The notes: generated by a model from the letters alone, not told the origin. A DNA stretch of 50,300 bases from Bacteroidota bacterium (GCA_023424015.1 JAFAEM010000023.1:1-50300); one strand, 5' to 3'. Numbered from the stretch's first letter, positions 1 to 10,014 are shown. Program-made: numbers and translations.

Positions 1-100
1 GTTGGGAGTTGGGAGTGGGGAATAGTAAGTAATTCGGAGTTTTTAGTAGGATGGCGGATTCACGAGGGGTGATTTGAATTTCATACAAAAATAAAAGCTG
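1..100. repeat. Upstream gap with short heptamer array
   Basis: Positions 1-21 read as three 7-base units (GTTGGGA, GTTGGGA, GTGGGGA). The rest is unremarkable AT-leaning sequence leading into the first permease. No TAnnTTTG box is visible, so the promoter of the permease locus may lie further upstream. The same heptamer style recurs at 29513 and 34231. Confidence 0.6.
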
Positions 101-2485
101 ATGATAAAGAATTATTTCAAGATCGCCTGGCGCAACCTCATTAAGAGCAAGGGTTATAGTGCTATTAACATCGGTGGCCTTGCGGTGGGTATGGCGGTAG
201 CCATGCTGATCGGTTTGTGGGTGTATAATGAACTCACATTTAATAAGCATCATCAGAGCTATGACCGTATCGCACAGGTTATGCAGCATGCAAACTTCAA
301 TGGCGAAGTCAGTACGCAAACAGCCAATCCCGCTCTGATGGGCCCGGAGCTAAGGGAAAAATACGGCAGTGATTTTAAATATATCGTTCAATCGTCCTGG
401 TCAGGGAAGCATTTACTATCGGTAGGCGACAAGCATATTTCCGCTAATGGCAATTTCTTTGATGTGGAAGCACCTGATATGCTTACCCTTGACATGGTCA
501 AAGGCAGCCGTGCCGGATTAAAAGATCCTTATTCCATTATGTTGTCAAGTTCAGTTGCGGAATCGATCTTTGGCAAGGAGGATCCGATGAACAAGACGAT
601 CAAGATCGACCGGAATTATGATGTTAAAGTGACCGGTGTTTATGAAGACCTTCCTTTTAACTCATCGTTCAGGGATATTAAGATCATCATGCCCTGGGAG
701 CTTTGGCTGATACAAAATCCCTGGGCTAAACAGATGAAAGAGCCCTGGGGGAGTAATTTCTCTCAAACCTTCGTACAGATAGCTGATTTCGCCGATATGG
801 AGAAAGTGTCGGCAAAGATCAAGAACACCAAACTGGATAATGTTGGTGCGGAAGAAAAGAAATACAATTGGGTGGTCTTTTTACACCCAATGAAGAAATG
901 GAACCTGTACAACCAGTTCAAGAACGGTGTGAATACGGGGGGGAATATTCAATATGTCTGGTTATTTGGAATCATTGGCATATTTGTGCTGGTACTGGCC
1001 TGTATCAATTTTATGAATCTGGCTACGGCCAGGAGTGAAAAGAGAGCACGCGAGGTTGGTATCCGAAAAGCTATAGGTTCGATGCGGGTACAGATCATCA
1101 AGCAGTTCTTCGCAGAGTCTTACCTGGTTGTTTTGATAGCTTTTATAATTTCATTTGCCCTGGTAGTTTTGCTGCTTCCTCTATTTAATGAAGTAGCAGG
1201 CAAGAAGATCGGTATTCCATGGGATAATCCCATTTTCTGGTTGTCATGCTTTTTATTTATAACAATAACCGGATTGCTTTCGGGTAGCTACCCCGCATTA
1301 TACCTTTCTTCTTTCCAGCCTCTGAAAGTCTTGAAAGGTACATTCCGCGTTGGCAAGTTCGCAGCTGTTCCACGTAAGATTTTAGTCGTGACGCAGTTTA
1401 CAGTTTCAGTCATGCTGATCATCGGTACAATTATCGTGTACCAGCAGATCCAGCATGCCAAGAACCGGCCCATTGGTTATACGCGGAATGGGTTGATCAA
1501 TCTGAATATGGAGCCTGAGATACAGGAACATTTTGAAGTGATAAGGAATGAACTCAGGAATTCAGGAGCCGTGGATGAAATGGCCGCTTCCAATAGTCCC
1601 ATGACACAGGTCTGGAATTCAAATGGCGGCTTTGACTGGGAAGGTAAGGACCCGAATCTTGCCGTAGATTTTCCCAATAACAGGGTATCGTTTGAGTTTG
1701 GCAAAACCGTGCAATGGAAGGTCAAACAGGGCCGGGATTTTTCAAGGGAGTTCGCGACTGATTCGGCGGCTTTTATAATTAATGAGTCAGCTGCAAGGTT
1801 CCTGGGATTTGATGATCCCGTTGGTAAAATACTAAAGTGGGATGATCAGCCTTTTACCATTATTGGCGTAATAAGTGACGTGATGCAGGAATCACCTTTC
1901 TATCCCGTGCGTCCTACTCTTTATCATGTTGGTAAGTATGATAACATGTACAACCTCATTTTAAAACTAAGCGCCCAGAATAATGCCGCAAAGTCGTTGA
2001 GCACAATAGAGCAGATCTTTAAGAAATATATTCCCGGCGCACCCTTTAGTTACACATTTGTTGATGAGGCCTTTGGTAACAAGTTCCAGGCTGAAGAGCG
2101 TATTGGTAAACTCTCATCGTATTTCGCGGTGCTAGCCATCTTTATCTCATGCCTGGGATTGTTTGGCATGGCAAGTTTTGTCGCTGAGCAAAGAACCAAG
2201 GAAATAGGCATTCGTAAGGTGCTTGGTGCCAGTGTAGTTAATCTTTGGCGATTGCTGTCGAAGGAATTTGTGTTATTGGTTATAATGTCGTGTATTATAG
2301 CAGCGCCGATTGCCTGGTATTACCTGCATGGCTGGTTGGCCAACTATGACTACAGAGTCAAGATCGGCTGGCCTGTATTTGTATTGGCAGGTGCAGCGGC
2401 ATTGGTCATCACTTTGCTGACCGTAAGTTTCCAGGCGGTAAAGGCTGCAGTGGCCAATCCGGTTAAATCATTACGTACCGAATAA
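101..2485 (+). CDS. ABC permease, duplicated MacB/FtsX type (array member 1 of 11)
   Basis: Inner-membrane permease of the MacB/FtsX (type VII ABC) family, 794 aa. The chain holds two homologous halves, so it is effectively a permease dimer in one polypeptide. TM1 is near 21-45, followed by a periplasmic MacB_PCD-type domain to about 280. TMs 2-4 lie near 285-405 with the cytoplasmic motif EVGIRKAIGS near 318. TM5 is near 425-450, a second periplasmic domain runs to about 665, and TMs 6-8 lie near 670-790 with EIGIRKVLGAS near 699. The tail is ANPVKSLRTE. Family members use ATP hydrolysis to drive a periplasmic movement that exports or extracts substrates rather than opening a transmembrane channel. 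The substrate cannot be told from sequence. It is the first member seen; more copies could lie upstream. The ATG at 101 fits the conserved MIKNYF start of its paralogues. Confidence 0.95.
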   Translation: MIKNYFKIAWRNLIKSKGYSAINIGGLAVGMAVAMLIGLWVYNELTFNKHHQSYDRIAQVMQHANFNGEVSTQTANPALMGPELREKYGSDFKYIVQSSWSGKHLLSVGDKHISANGNFFDVEAPDMLTLDMVKGSRAGLKDPYSIMLSSSVAESIFGKEDPMNKTIKIDRNYDVKVTGVYEDLPFNSSFRDIKIIMPWELWLIQNPWAKQMKEPWGSNFSQTFVQIADFADMEKVSAKIKNTKLDNVGAEEKKYNWVVFLHPMKKWNLYNQFKNGVNTGGNIQYVWLFGIIGIFVLVLACINFMNLATARSEKRAREVGIRKAIGSMRVQIIKQFFAESYLVVLIAFIISFALVVLLLPLFNEVAGKKIGIPWDNPIFWLSCFLFITITGLLSGSYPALYLSSFQPLKVLKGTFRVGKFAAVPRKILVVTQFTVSVMLIIGTIIVYQQIQHAKNRPIGYTRNGLINLNMEPEIQEHFEVIRNELRNSGAVDEMAASNSPMTQVWNSNGGFDWEGKDPNLAVDFPNNRVSFEFGKTVQWKVKQGRDFSREFATDSAAFIINESAARFLGFDDPVGKILKWDDQPFTIIGVISDVMQESPFYPVRPTLYHVGKYDNMYNLILKLSAQNNAAKSLSTIEQIFKKYIPGAPFSYTFVDEAFGNKFQAEERIGKLSSYFAVLAIFISCLGLFGMASFVAEQRTKEIGIRKVLGASVVNLWRLLSKEFVLLVIMSCIIAAPIAWYYLHGWLANYDYRVKIGWPVFVLAGAAALVITLLTVSFQAVKAAVANPVKSLRTE

Positions 2486-2503
2486 AGTGCAAGAATCTGG
2501 CTG

Positions 2504-2515
2504 CGAGCCGGCTCG
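2504..2515. promoter_or_regulatory. 12-bp perfect palindrome followed by T-run between permeases 1 and 2
   Basis: CGAGCCGGCTCG is a perfect palindrome, followed within a few bases by a run of five T. It could be a weak terminator or attenuator (4-bp stem with a CCGG loop) or a protein-binding site in the 52-bp gap. Only the symmetry is certain. Confidence 0.35.
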
Positions 2516-2537
2516 GACTTTTTAATAATATAGGGAC

Positions 2538-4901
2538 ATGATCAAGAATTATTTAAAAATCGCGTTTCGGAATTTGCTGCGCAATAAGGCATTCTCCTTT
2601 ATCAATATTTCAGGTCTTGCCATCGGGATGGCCAGTACCATCCTGATATTTTTATGGATACAGAGCGAAGTCACCTACGACAGATTTCATGAAAAAGAGG
2701 ATCGCATTTATGAAGCCTGGAACCGTACAGAGTTTAGCGGGAAATTACAATGCTGGAATACTACTCCGAAGATTCTGGCCCGTACACTGGAAAAGGACCT
2801 GCCTGAAGTTGAACGGGCAGTACGGGTTAACTGGCAACGGCAGTTTCTTTTTTCAGTAGGCGATAAACGACTTACAGTAGGCGGGCATATGGTCGATACC
2901 GGTTTCCTGCAAATGTTCTCTTTCCCGTTATTGAAAGGCAACCCGGAAACTGCCCTCAATGGCGGTTCATCGATTGTGCTCACAGAAAAACTGGCAAAAA
3001 AGATCTTCGGCGAAGAAGAAGCCATGGGCCAGGTGATCAAAATTGACAACAAAGACTTCTTCACAGTTACAGGGGTTATGAAAGACCTGCCAGACAATAC
3101 ACGCTTCAAGTTTGAGTACCTCATGCCCTGGCAGTATGTAATACAACGCGGTGAAGATGACAGTGCCTGGGGGAATAACTCGACCCGCACCTATATATTA
3201 TTAAAGGAAAATGCGAGTATCGCTTCTGCTAATGCCAAGATAAAGGGCTTGAAGCCCCGTTACGACAAAAACGAAGACCCCAAATGGGAAATGTTCCTGT
3301 ATCCCATCGAGCGCTGGCGGTTGTACTCAAGTTTTAAGAATGGTCATGAGGATGGCGGCCTGATTGATTTTGTCCGGATGTTCGGGATTATCGCAGCATT
3401 CATACTGCTGATAGCCTGTATAAATTTCATGAACTTAAGTACGGCCAGAAGTGAGAAGAGGGCCAAGGAAGTCGGCATCCGAAAAGTAGTTGGAGCAGAA
3501 AAGAAATCGCTGATAGGGCAATTTATTGGAGAATCGATATTACTTGCCTTTATTGCAGGTCTACTGGCCCTTCTTATTGTAGAGGTCGCATTACCGGCTT
3601 TCAGTAAGCTTACGGACAAGAACCTGTTGATGTCCTATGCCGACACAGGTTTCTGGATGAAGTTTTTTGGTTTCATATTCCTGACTGGCGTAATTGCTGG
3701 TAGTTACCCCGCATTTTTTATGTCGTCATTCAACCCCTCCAAAGTGCTAAAGGGGACATACAAAGCGGCCAATGCATTGATCACGCCCCGGAAGCTGCTT
3801 GTTATATTGCAATTCACGTTCGCCATTATACTCATCATATGCACCAGTATTGTAAAACAGCAAATAGACCACGCACAAAACAGGGAGACAGGGTATGAAA
3901 AAGATAATCTCGCTTATCATATGTTGACCGGCGATATTGAAAAGAATTTCCAATTGATAAAAAATGAGCTGCTTTCATCCGGCGTCGCCAGGTCTGTTAC
4001 AAAAACCAGTGCGCCACTTACGCAGGGATGGAGTGATAGCTGGGGATTTCAATGGGAAGGCAAAGATCCAAATGACAAAACGGATTTTGACCGTTTCTGT
4101 GCCGATGAGGCGCTGGCGACCACAGCCGGGATGAGCTTTGTCACGGGACGTGATTTCGACCTGCAAAAATTTCCTACCGATTCAAATGCCATGATCATCA
4201 ACGAAAGTGCGTGGAAGACGATGAAGTTCAAAGATCCCATTGGGCAAATAGTCTATGATGGTGATGCTAAGTTTCATATCGTTGGTGTGATAAAGGACTT
4301 TATTCTGCAATCTCCTTATTATCCCACCAAACCCATGGTCATTGAAGGAGCCAGCGGATGGTTTAATGTAATTCACTTTAAACTGAACGGGGAAAATACA
4401 ACCACTGACAATATTAAAAAGGCGGAGGCCATCTTTAAGAAGTATAATCCAGAATACCCATTTGAGTATAAGTTTATCGATGAGGAATATTCCAGAAAGT
4501 TCAGGGAGGAACAGGCAACAGGTACACTTGCCGCTTTATTTGCCGGGCTTACCATATTTATTTCCTGCCTGGGATTGTTTGGACTGGCTACCTATATGGC
4601 AGAGAACCGGATCAAGGAAATTGGTGTACGGAAGGTGCTGGGTGCTTCCGTGGCAAATATCACGACACTGCTATCCATAGATTTCCTGAAACTCGTTATG
4701 ATCTCGTTCCTAATTGCCTGCCCCGTAGCCTGGTGGATGATGGTAAAATGGCTGCAGGAATATCCTTACCGGGTTTCGATCCAATGGCAGGTATTTGTAT
4801 TTGCAGGCTTGCTTTCATTGCTGATTTCGATATTGACCGTGAGTTACCAGTCGATCAAGGCGGCGGTGGCGAACCCGGTGAAATCGTTGAGGACGGAGTG
4901 A
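2538..4901 (+). CDS. ABC permease, duplicated MacB/FtsX type (array member 2 of 11)
   Basis: Two-halved inner-membrane permease of 787 aa with the same eight-TM layout as member 1. The first cytoplasmic motif is KEVGIRKVVGAEK near 308 and the second is KEIGVRKVLGAS near 692. The tail is ANPVKSLRTE. It resembles member 4 most closely: both are exactly 787 aa and share the stretches GLAIGMA, LIFLWI, YDNFHEK/YDRFHEK and an AWNR segment after TM1. Members 2 and 4 therefore look like a relatively recent duplicate pair, although member 3, of a different subtype, sits between them. It begins 52 bp after member 1. Its stop codon is immediately followed by a hexamer array. Substrate unknown. Confidence 0.95.
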   Translation: MIKNYLKIAFRNLLRNKAFSFINISGLAIGMASTILIFLWIQSEVTYDRFHEKEDRIYEAWNRTEFSGKLQCWNTTPKILARTLEKDLPEVERAVRVNWQRQFLFSVGDKRLTVGGHMVDTGFLQMFSFPLLKGNPETALNGGSSIVLTEKLAKKIFGEEEAMGQVIKIDNKDFFTVTGVMKDLPDNTRFKFEYLMPWQYVIQRGEDDSAWGNNSTRTYILLKENASIASANAKIKGLKPRYDKNEDPKWEMFLYPIERWRLYSSFKNGHEDGGLIDFVRMFGIIAAFILLIACINFMNLSTARSEKRAKEVGIRKVVGAEKKSLIGQFIGESILLAFIAGLLALLIVEVALPAFSKLTDKNLLMSYADTGFWMKFFGFIFLTGVIAGSYPAFFMSSFNPSKVLKGTYKAANALITPRKLLVILQFTFAIILIICTSIVKQQIDHAQNRETGYEKDNLAYHMLTGDIEKNFQLIKNELLSSGVARSVTKTSAPLTQGWSDSWGFQWEGKDPNDKTDFDRFCADEALATTAGMSFVTGRDFDLQKFPTDSNAMIINESAWKTMKFKDPIGQIVYDGDAKFHIVGVIKDFILQSPYYPTKPMVIEGASGWFNVIHFKLNGENTTTDNIKKAEAIFKKYNPEYPFEYKFIDEEYSRKFREEQATGTLAALFAGLTIFISCLGLFGLATYMAENRIKEIGVRKVLGASVANITTLLSIDFLKLVMISFLIACPVAWWMMVKWLQEYPYRVSIQWQVFVFAGLLSLLISILTVSYQSIKAAVANPVKSLRTE

Positions 4902-4968
4902 GGTGGAGGTTGAGGTGGAGGTGGAGGTGGAGGTTGAGGGTTGAGGTTGAGGTTGAGGTTAAGGTTGA
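4902..4968 (+). repeat. Hexamer array (GGTGGA/GGTTGA), about 11 units
   Basis: Directly after the TGA stop of permease 2 come about eleven 6-base units, mostly GGTGGA and GGTTGA, with one extra G and one GGTTAA variant. All G-runs are on the plus strand, giving many GG pairs that could form a two-tier G-quadruplex. A related array follows the stop codon at 35386. The remaining gap to 5146 shows no clear promoter box. Confidence 0.85.
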
Positions 4969-5146
4969 GTCAGGATTTCCTAATACTGGTGTTGATTGCT
5001 ATTGTAATCGGACGGAATATAAAATGAGATTGTAAAAACTGAATTTATAGTATATGTGATCTAGATTTTCATGAGAAACTCCAATAAGACATGATTGCAA
5101 AGCAGTATTGATATCATCTGCCGGGATGGTTAAAATGATGTAGAGT

Positions 5147-7552
5147 ATGATCAAAAACTATTTAAAAGTTGCTTTTCGGAATCTTTGGAAAAACAAGGGT
5201 TTTACCGCCATCAATATCCTGGGATTAGCTATCGGGATTGCAGCCTGCATCCTTATAATGCTCTTTGTGTCGTATGAAAAGAGTTTCGACAGCCAGCATA
5301 AAAAGAATATCTACCGGCTCGACGAAGTACAAAAATTCGAAGGCATGGTACAACCGCAGAATGTGGCTTTGTCAATGTATCCTATGGGACCAACGTTGCT
5401 GGCTGAGTTTCCGGAGGTAGAGAATTTTACACGTGTACGCCCGGCGAATAAGATGGATCTGACTTATGGTGACAAACGGATTTTTCTGCCACGGGTACTT
5501 TATGTTGATTCAACGTTTCTGCAGCTTTTCGACTTTGAATTAGTGCGGGGTGACAGGAAGATCCTGCTGGAAAAACCCAATAGTATCGCGTTAACAAAAG
5601 AAAGCGCTGAAAAGATATTCGGAAAGGAGGATCCTATCGGCAAAACCGTGACAAAGTTTGTTGGCGACACGATCAGTTTTACTATAACCGGGATTTTAGA
5701 AGATTCACCCGAGAACTCACACCTGCAATTCGACGCCCTGGCGTCTTTCAATACAATTGCCGGCCCACGAAATATGAGCAACTGGGGAGGTAACTGGCTG
5801 ATCACTTACCTCGAACTGGCAAAGGGTACGGATATAGGAGCACTTGAAAAAAAGTTCCCCGCCTATCTAAAAAAGTATATGGCTGACGGCGAAGGGTGGA
5901 GATTTTATGAGTTGTTTCTTCAACCGCTCAGTAAAGTTCATGACCATTCCACCGATATCACCCATGATTATCTGAATTATCAAAAATTTGACAATAGTTA
6001 TACTTATATATTTTCTGTCATTGCGATCATCATCCTTTTTATCGCCTGTATCAATTTCATGAACCTTTCCACGGCACGGTCTGCTGAGAGAGGACGTGAA
6101 GTCGGAATTCGTAAAACCATTGGCGCCGGTCGGTTTCAACTGGCGGGGCAATTCCTCGGGGAATCCGTATTGCTGTCTTTGATAGCCCTGGTAATTGCCA
6201 TTGCAATCGTTAAGCTATCATTACCGGCCGTCAATGATTTGAGTCAGCGGAAACTTGAATTGCCTTTATTGGATTTGCCACTCATGATGCTGTTGCTGGG
6301 TGGAGCTGTTATTACAGGAATTGTAGCAGGACTTTACCCGGCAGGTTATCTGTCTTCTTTCCGGCCAATAAGAGTGCTGAAAGGCACAGCGCAAACTGGT
6401 AAAAGTAAAAGCGCTTTCCGCAACACATTAGTGATCGTTCAGTTTACAGGTGCTGTATTATTGATCATCGGAACTGTATTTGCAGTCCGCCAGCTGACAT
6501 TTATGCGAACAAGGGATACCGGTTTTAACCGCGACCAGGTGATGATCATTCCCCTGAACCGGATCACTTCCGGCCGCTATGCTGTTTTAAAGCAGGAGCT
6601 TTTGAGCAATTCGCTGGTCAGTAATGTATCCGCATCACAGCAGACGCTGGGAAACAACTTACACCAGGCCGGAATGATCTTTCATGGTGGTGGACCAGCT
6701 CGTGAGCTTACTTCCTCGCAGGTTGTCGTGGATCCGGACTATCTCAGACTATATAAGATTGGGTTATTGGCGGGCAGGGATTTTGAAGAGGGATCGAATG
6801 ACTATGGCCGGGCATATATCGTGAATGAGACAATGGCGAAGGAGCTCTTAAGAGATAGTCCGGGTGAAAACTATGAATCTCTCATAGGAAAACGTTATGG
6901 ATTCAATGGGATGGATTCGACTGGATTTATTGCGGGTGTTTCCAGGGACTTTCATTTTAATTCGCTGCATCATAAGATTGAAACGCTAAGCATATTTTGT
7001 CAAAAGGATTGGGGATATAGTGAGGCATCTGTACGTATCAATGCCGACAGGGCAGGTGATGCCATCAATTATATTAATACAGCGTGGCAGAAGGTAAATC
7101 CCGATCAGCCTTTCGAGTATCAGTTCCTCGATGAACATTTTGAAGAAATGTACCATGCCGATAAGGCTGTGAGCAGGGTAGTCGCCATACTCGCTGGCCT
7201 TGCCATTTTTATTTCCTGTCTGGGCTTGTTTGGTTTGGCATCCTATGCCGCGGAGCGAAGGGTAAGGGAAATCGGGGTACGGAAAGTGTTGGGAGCTTCG
7301 GTGAAAAGTATTACAACCATGTTGTCAAAGGATTTTTTAAAGCTGGTACTTATTTCAAACCTGGTGGCATGGCCGATAGCGTGGTTAGGAGTTAATCGCT
7401 GGTTGCAGGACTTCGCTTATCGTATCCCTGTGAGCTGGTGGGTATTTATAATTGCAGGCGTGGTGTCGTTGTTGATTGCCGTGCTGACGGTGAGTTTCCA
7501 GGCTATAAAAGCTGCCACGGCCAATCCCGTGAAGTCATTACGAACAGAATAG
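5147..7552 (+). CDS. ABC permease, duplicated MacB/FtsX type (array member 3 of 11)
   Basis: Inner-membrane permease of 801 aa with two MacB/FtsX halves. TM1 is near 20-42. The first cytoplasmic motif is REVGIRKTIGAGR near 315 and the second is REIGVRKVLGAS near 705. The tail is TANPVKSLRTE. The first periplasmic domain differs clearly from members 1, 2 and 4: it starts RLDEVQKFEGMVQPQN and lacks the AWNR segment, so substrate or partner specificity may differ. A 245-bp gap containing the hexamer array precedes it, the longest gap in the array, so a separate promoter is possible although none is obvious. The ATG at 5147 gives the conserved MIKNYLKVAFRNL start. Confidence 0.95.
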   Translation: MIKNYLKVAFRNLWKNKGFTAINILGLAIGIAACILIMLFVSYEKSFDSQHKKNIYRLDEVQKFEGMVQPQNVALSMYPMGPTLLAEFPEVENFTRVRPANKMDLTYGDKRIFLPRVLYVDSTFLQLFDFELVRGDRKILLEKPNSIALTKESAEKIFGKEDPIGKTVTKFVGDTISFTITGILEDSPENSHLQFDALASFNTIAGPRNMSNWGGNWLITYLELAKGTDIGALEKKFPAYLKKYMADGEGWRFYELFLQPLSKVHDHSTDITHDYLNYQKFDNSYTYIFSVIAIIILFIACINFMNLSTARSAERGREVGIRKTIGAGRFQLAGQFLGESVLLSLIALVIAIAIVKLSLPAVNDLSQRKLELPLLDLPLMMLLLGGAVITGIVAGLYPAGYLSSFRPIRVLKGTAQTGKSKSAFRNTLVIVQFTGAVLLIIGTVFAVRQLTFMRTRDTGFNRDQVMIIPLNRITSGRYAVLKQELLSNSLVSNVSASQQTLGNNLHQAGMIFHGGGPARELTSSQVVVDPDYLRLYKIGLLAGRDFEEGSNDYGRAYIVNETMAKELLRDSPGENYESLIGKRYGFNGMDSTGFIAGVSRDFHFNSLHHKIETLSIFCQKDWGYSEASVRINADRAGDAINYINTAWQKVNPDQPFEYQFLDEHFEEMYHADKAVSRVVAILAGLAIFISCLGLFGLASYAAERRVREIGVRKVLGASVKSITTMLSKDFLKLVLISNLVAWPIAWLGVNRWLQDFAYRIPVSWWVFIIAGVVSLLIAVLTVSFQAIKAATANPVKSLRTE

Positions 7553-7615
7553 TGATAAATCGGCTTTGTAACTGGTACCCGTGATTCAGAGATATTTTAA
7601 TGCGAAATAATAAAC

Positions 7616-9979
7616 ATGATCAAAAGTTATATTACCATAGCGTGGCGGAACCTTGTAAGAAGAAAAGGCTTTTCATTTTTAAATATCGCCGGCCTTGCGA
7701 TCGGGATGGCTGCGGCCGTTCTAATTTTTCTTTGGATAAATCACGAGACCAGCTACGATAATTTTCACGAGAAAAAGGACAGGCTTTACCAGGCATGGAA
7801 CCGCTACACTACGGATGGAGAAACCAATTGCTGGTCGCGGACCCCTATGCCTATGGCAGCCGCGCTTTCACAGGATTATCCTGAAGTTGAGATGACAACA
7901 AGGCTCAATTTTTTACCCCCTGTAAAAATAGCTTTTGGTGAAAAGCAGTTTTATGGCAGTGGCAGAATTGTGGATTCCACCTTTCTCGATATGTTTACCT
8001 TCCCTGTAGTTAATGGAAATTCATCTACTCCCTTGCATGATGTATCTTCTATCGTACTGACAGAAGCGCTGGCCAAAACGATTTTCGGGAATAACGACCC
8101 GATTGGCCAAATACTCAAACTGGATAATGCGGATGTTTTCAAAGTATCAGCGGTGGTAAAGGCGCCACCTGACAATAGCCAGTTTGAGTTCCAGTTCCTG
8201 CTTCCATGGTCGTACCTACGCGGGAAAGACAGGGAGAGTCCTTACTGGCCAAACAATTCTATCGATACCTATGTGTTGTTAAAGGAAAATTCTTCATTCT
8301 CATCCGTTTCAACAAAAATAAAATCGCTTCGTAAAAAGTATGATAAGGATGATCCGGACATGGAGACTTTCCTGTACCCAATGAGCCGTTGGAGGTTGTA
8401 TAGTTCGTTTGAAAATGGGAAAGAGTCCGGTGGACGTATTGAACTTGTTCGTTTGTTCAGCATCATCTCGATATTTATCCTGCTGGTGGCCTGTATCAAC
8501 TTCATGAACCTGAGTACGGCCAGGAGTGAGAAGCGCGCCAGGGAAGTAGGTGTACGAAAAGTTGTAGGTGCCGGAAAAACGTCACTGGTATCGCAGTTTC
8601 TTGGTGAGTCGATCATGCTGGCTTTTATCGCCGGTTTATTTGCGTTGATCATTGTACAGTTTTCGTTGCCTGCATTTAATGATCTCGTTGATAAGAAATT
8701 ATTTATTGATTTCAGTAATCCATATTTCTGGCTTATCGGCCTGGGCTTTGTTGTTATCACCGGCGTTTTGGCCGGAAGCTATCCTGCGGCTTTTCTTTCG
8801 GCATTCAAACCGGTTCAGGTTTTGAAGGGAAGTATCAAGGCCGGAGATTCATCAAAGGTTACCCCGCGTAAAGTACTGGTGGTTGGACAATTCACTTTTG
8901 CTATTGTACTGATCATAGCAACAATTGTGGTACGCCAGCAGATACAAAAAGCACAAAACCGGCAGGCGGGGTATGCAAAAGACCAGCTTGTATATCATTT
9001 TACTGAAGGCGAATCAGCGAAAAACTACTCCCTGATAAAAAACGAATTGCTTTCAACTGGTACCGCGGTATCGGTGACGATGACCAGTTCTCCGGTAACC
9101 GAAGGGTGGAGCAATTCATGGATGATTGAATGGCAGGGTAAAGATCCAACTGATAAGACGATCATAAACACGTTTTGCGCTGATGATGCGGTAGCAAAGA
9201 CACTGGGGTTACAACTGGTTGCCGGGCGTGATTTCGACCTGGCTAATTTCCCAACGGATTCCAACGCGGCGATATTAAATGAGTCAGCCGTAAAGCATAT
9301 GGGGTTTAAGGAGCCGCTTGGCCAGGTAATTAGGGACATGGGACAGGAATGGCATGTTGTGGGTGTTATAAAGGATTTTATTATCAATTCCCCATACCAG
9401 CCTATGGAGCCAATGTTCATAGCGGGCGCCAATGGTTGGTTTAACGTGATCCATATCAAACTGAACGGGAGCAATCCAACTGAGCGGAACATTGCATCAC
9501 TGAAAAGTATTTTCAAGAAATTCAACCCTGAGTATGAAATAAATTATCGCTTTGCCGATGTACAATATGCGCGAAAATTTAGTGATGAGAGAAGAACAGG
9601 TACGCTTGCCACATTATTTGCAATACTTACCATAGTCATTTCCTGTTTGGGACTTTTTGGGTTATCTGCTTATATGGCAGAGAACAGAACAAAGGAGATT
9701 GGCGTTCGGAAAGTACTTGGCGCTTCTGTTTCAAGCATCACACTGCTGCTGTCGGGGGATTTCGTCAAACTGGTGGTAGTGTCGTTCGTCATTGCAACAC
9801 CAATTGCGTACTGGCTAATGCATACCTGGCTACAGAGTTTTCCATACAGGACCAGTCTGTCCTGGTGGGTCTTTGTGATGGCGGGCATGGGAGCCATACT
9901 GATTGCATTAATATCGGTGAGTTTTCAAAGTATAAAAGCAGCAATAGCTAACCCGGTAAAAGCGCTGCGGAGTGAATAG
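7616..9979 (+). CDS. ABC permease, duplicated MacB/FtsX type (array member 4 of 11)
   Basis: 787-aa two-halved permease, closest by eye to member 2 over its whole length, including the first periplasmic domain (YQAWNR, a Cys-Trp pair near residue 72, then PEVE) and a shared pattern around FCADDAVA in the second domain. Cytoplasmic motifs are REVGVRKVVGAGK near 306 and KEIGVRKVLGAS near 691. The tail is IANPVKALRSE, a small variant also seen in member 10. It starts 63 bp after member 3 and ends 35 bp before the next ATG. Full length with no frameshift or in-frame stop. Confidence 0.95.
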   Translation: MIKSYITIAWRNLVRRKGFSFLNIAGLAIGMAAAVLIFLWINHETSYDNFHEKKDRLYQAWNRYTTDGETNCWSRTPMPMAAALSQDYPEVEMTTRLNFLPPVKIAFGEKQFYGSGRIVDSTFLDMFTFPVVNGNSSTPLHDVSSIVLTEALAKTIFGNNDPIGQILKLDNADVFKVSAVVKAPPDNSQFEFQFLLPWSYLRGKDRESPYWPNNSIDTYVLLKENSSFSSVSTKIKSLRKKYDKDDPDMETFLYPMSRWRLYSSFENGKESGGRIELVRLFSIISIFILLVACINFMNLSTARSEKRAREVGVRKVVGAGKTSLVSQFLGESIMLAFIAGLFALIIVQFSLPAFNDLVDKKLFIDFSNPYFWLIGLGFVVITGVLAGSYPAAFLSAFKPVQVLKGSIKAGDSSKVTPRKVLVVGQFTFAIVLIIATIVVRQQIQKAQNRQAGYAKDQLVYHFTEGESAKNYSLIKNELLSTGTAVSVTMTSSPVTEGWSNSWMIEWQGKDPTDKTIINTFCADDAVAKTLGLQLVAGRDFDLANFPTDSNAAILNESAVKHMGFKEPLGQVIRDMGQEWHVVGVIKDFIINSPYQPMEPMFIAGANGWFNVIHIKLNGSNPTERNIASLKSIFKKFNPEYEINYRFADVQYARKFSDERRTGTLATLFAILTIVISCLGLFGLSAYMAENRTKEIGVRKVLGASVSSITLLLSGDFVKLVVVSFVIATPIAYWLMHTWLQSFPYRTSLSWWVFVMAGMGAILIALISVSFQSIKAAIANPVKALRSE

Positions 9980-10014
9980 TAGGGGACAAAGCATTTCCGG
10001 GACAAATTTTGCCT

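Noticed and set aside
4902..4968. Origin iterons or a phage attachment array
   Set aside because: No replication or integrase gene is nearby and the units are simple 6-mers typical of slippage.
4733..5035. Plus-strand frame of 100 codons crossing the end of permease 2
   Set aside because: It is a shifted reading of the permease 3' end and the hexamer array; its Trp-Arg and Val-Glu repeats are translated repeat DNA.
8269..8760. Minus-strand frames of 160-166 codons antisense to permeases 2 and 4 (for example 8269-8760, 2708-3190, 9025-9525)
   Set aside because: All are antisense to well-supported permeases and share only mirrored codon patterns.
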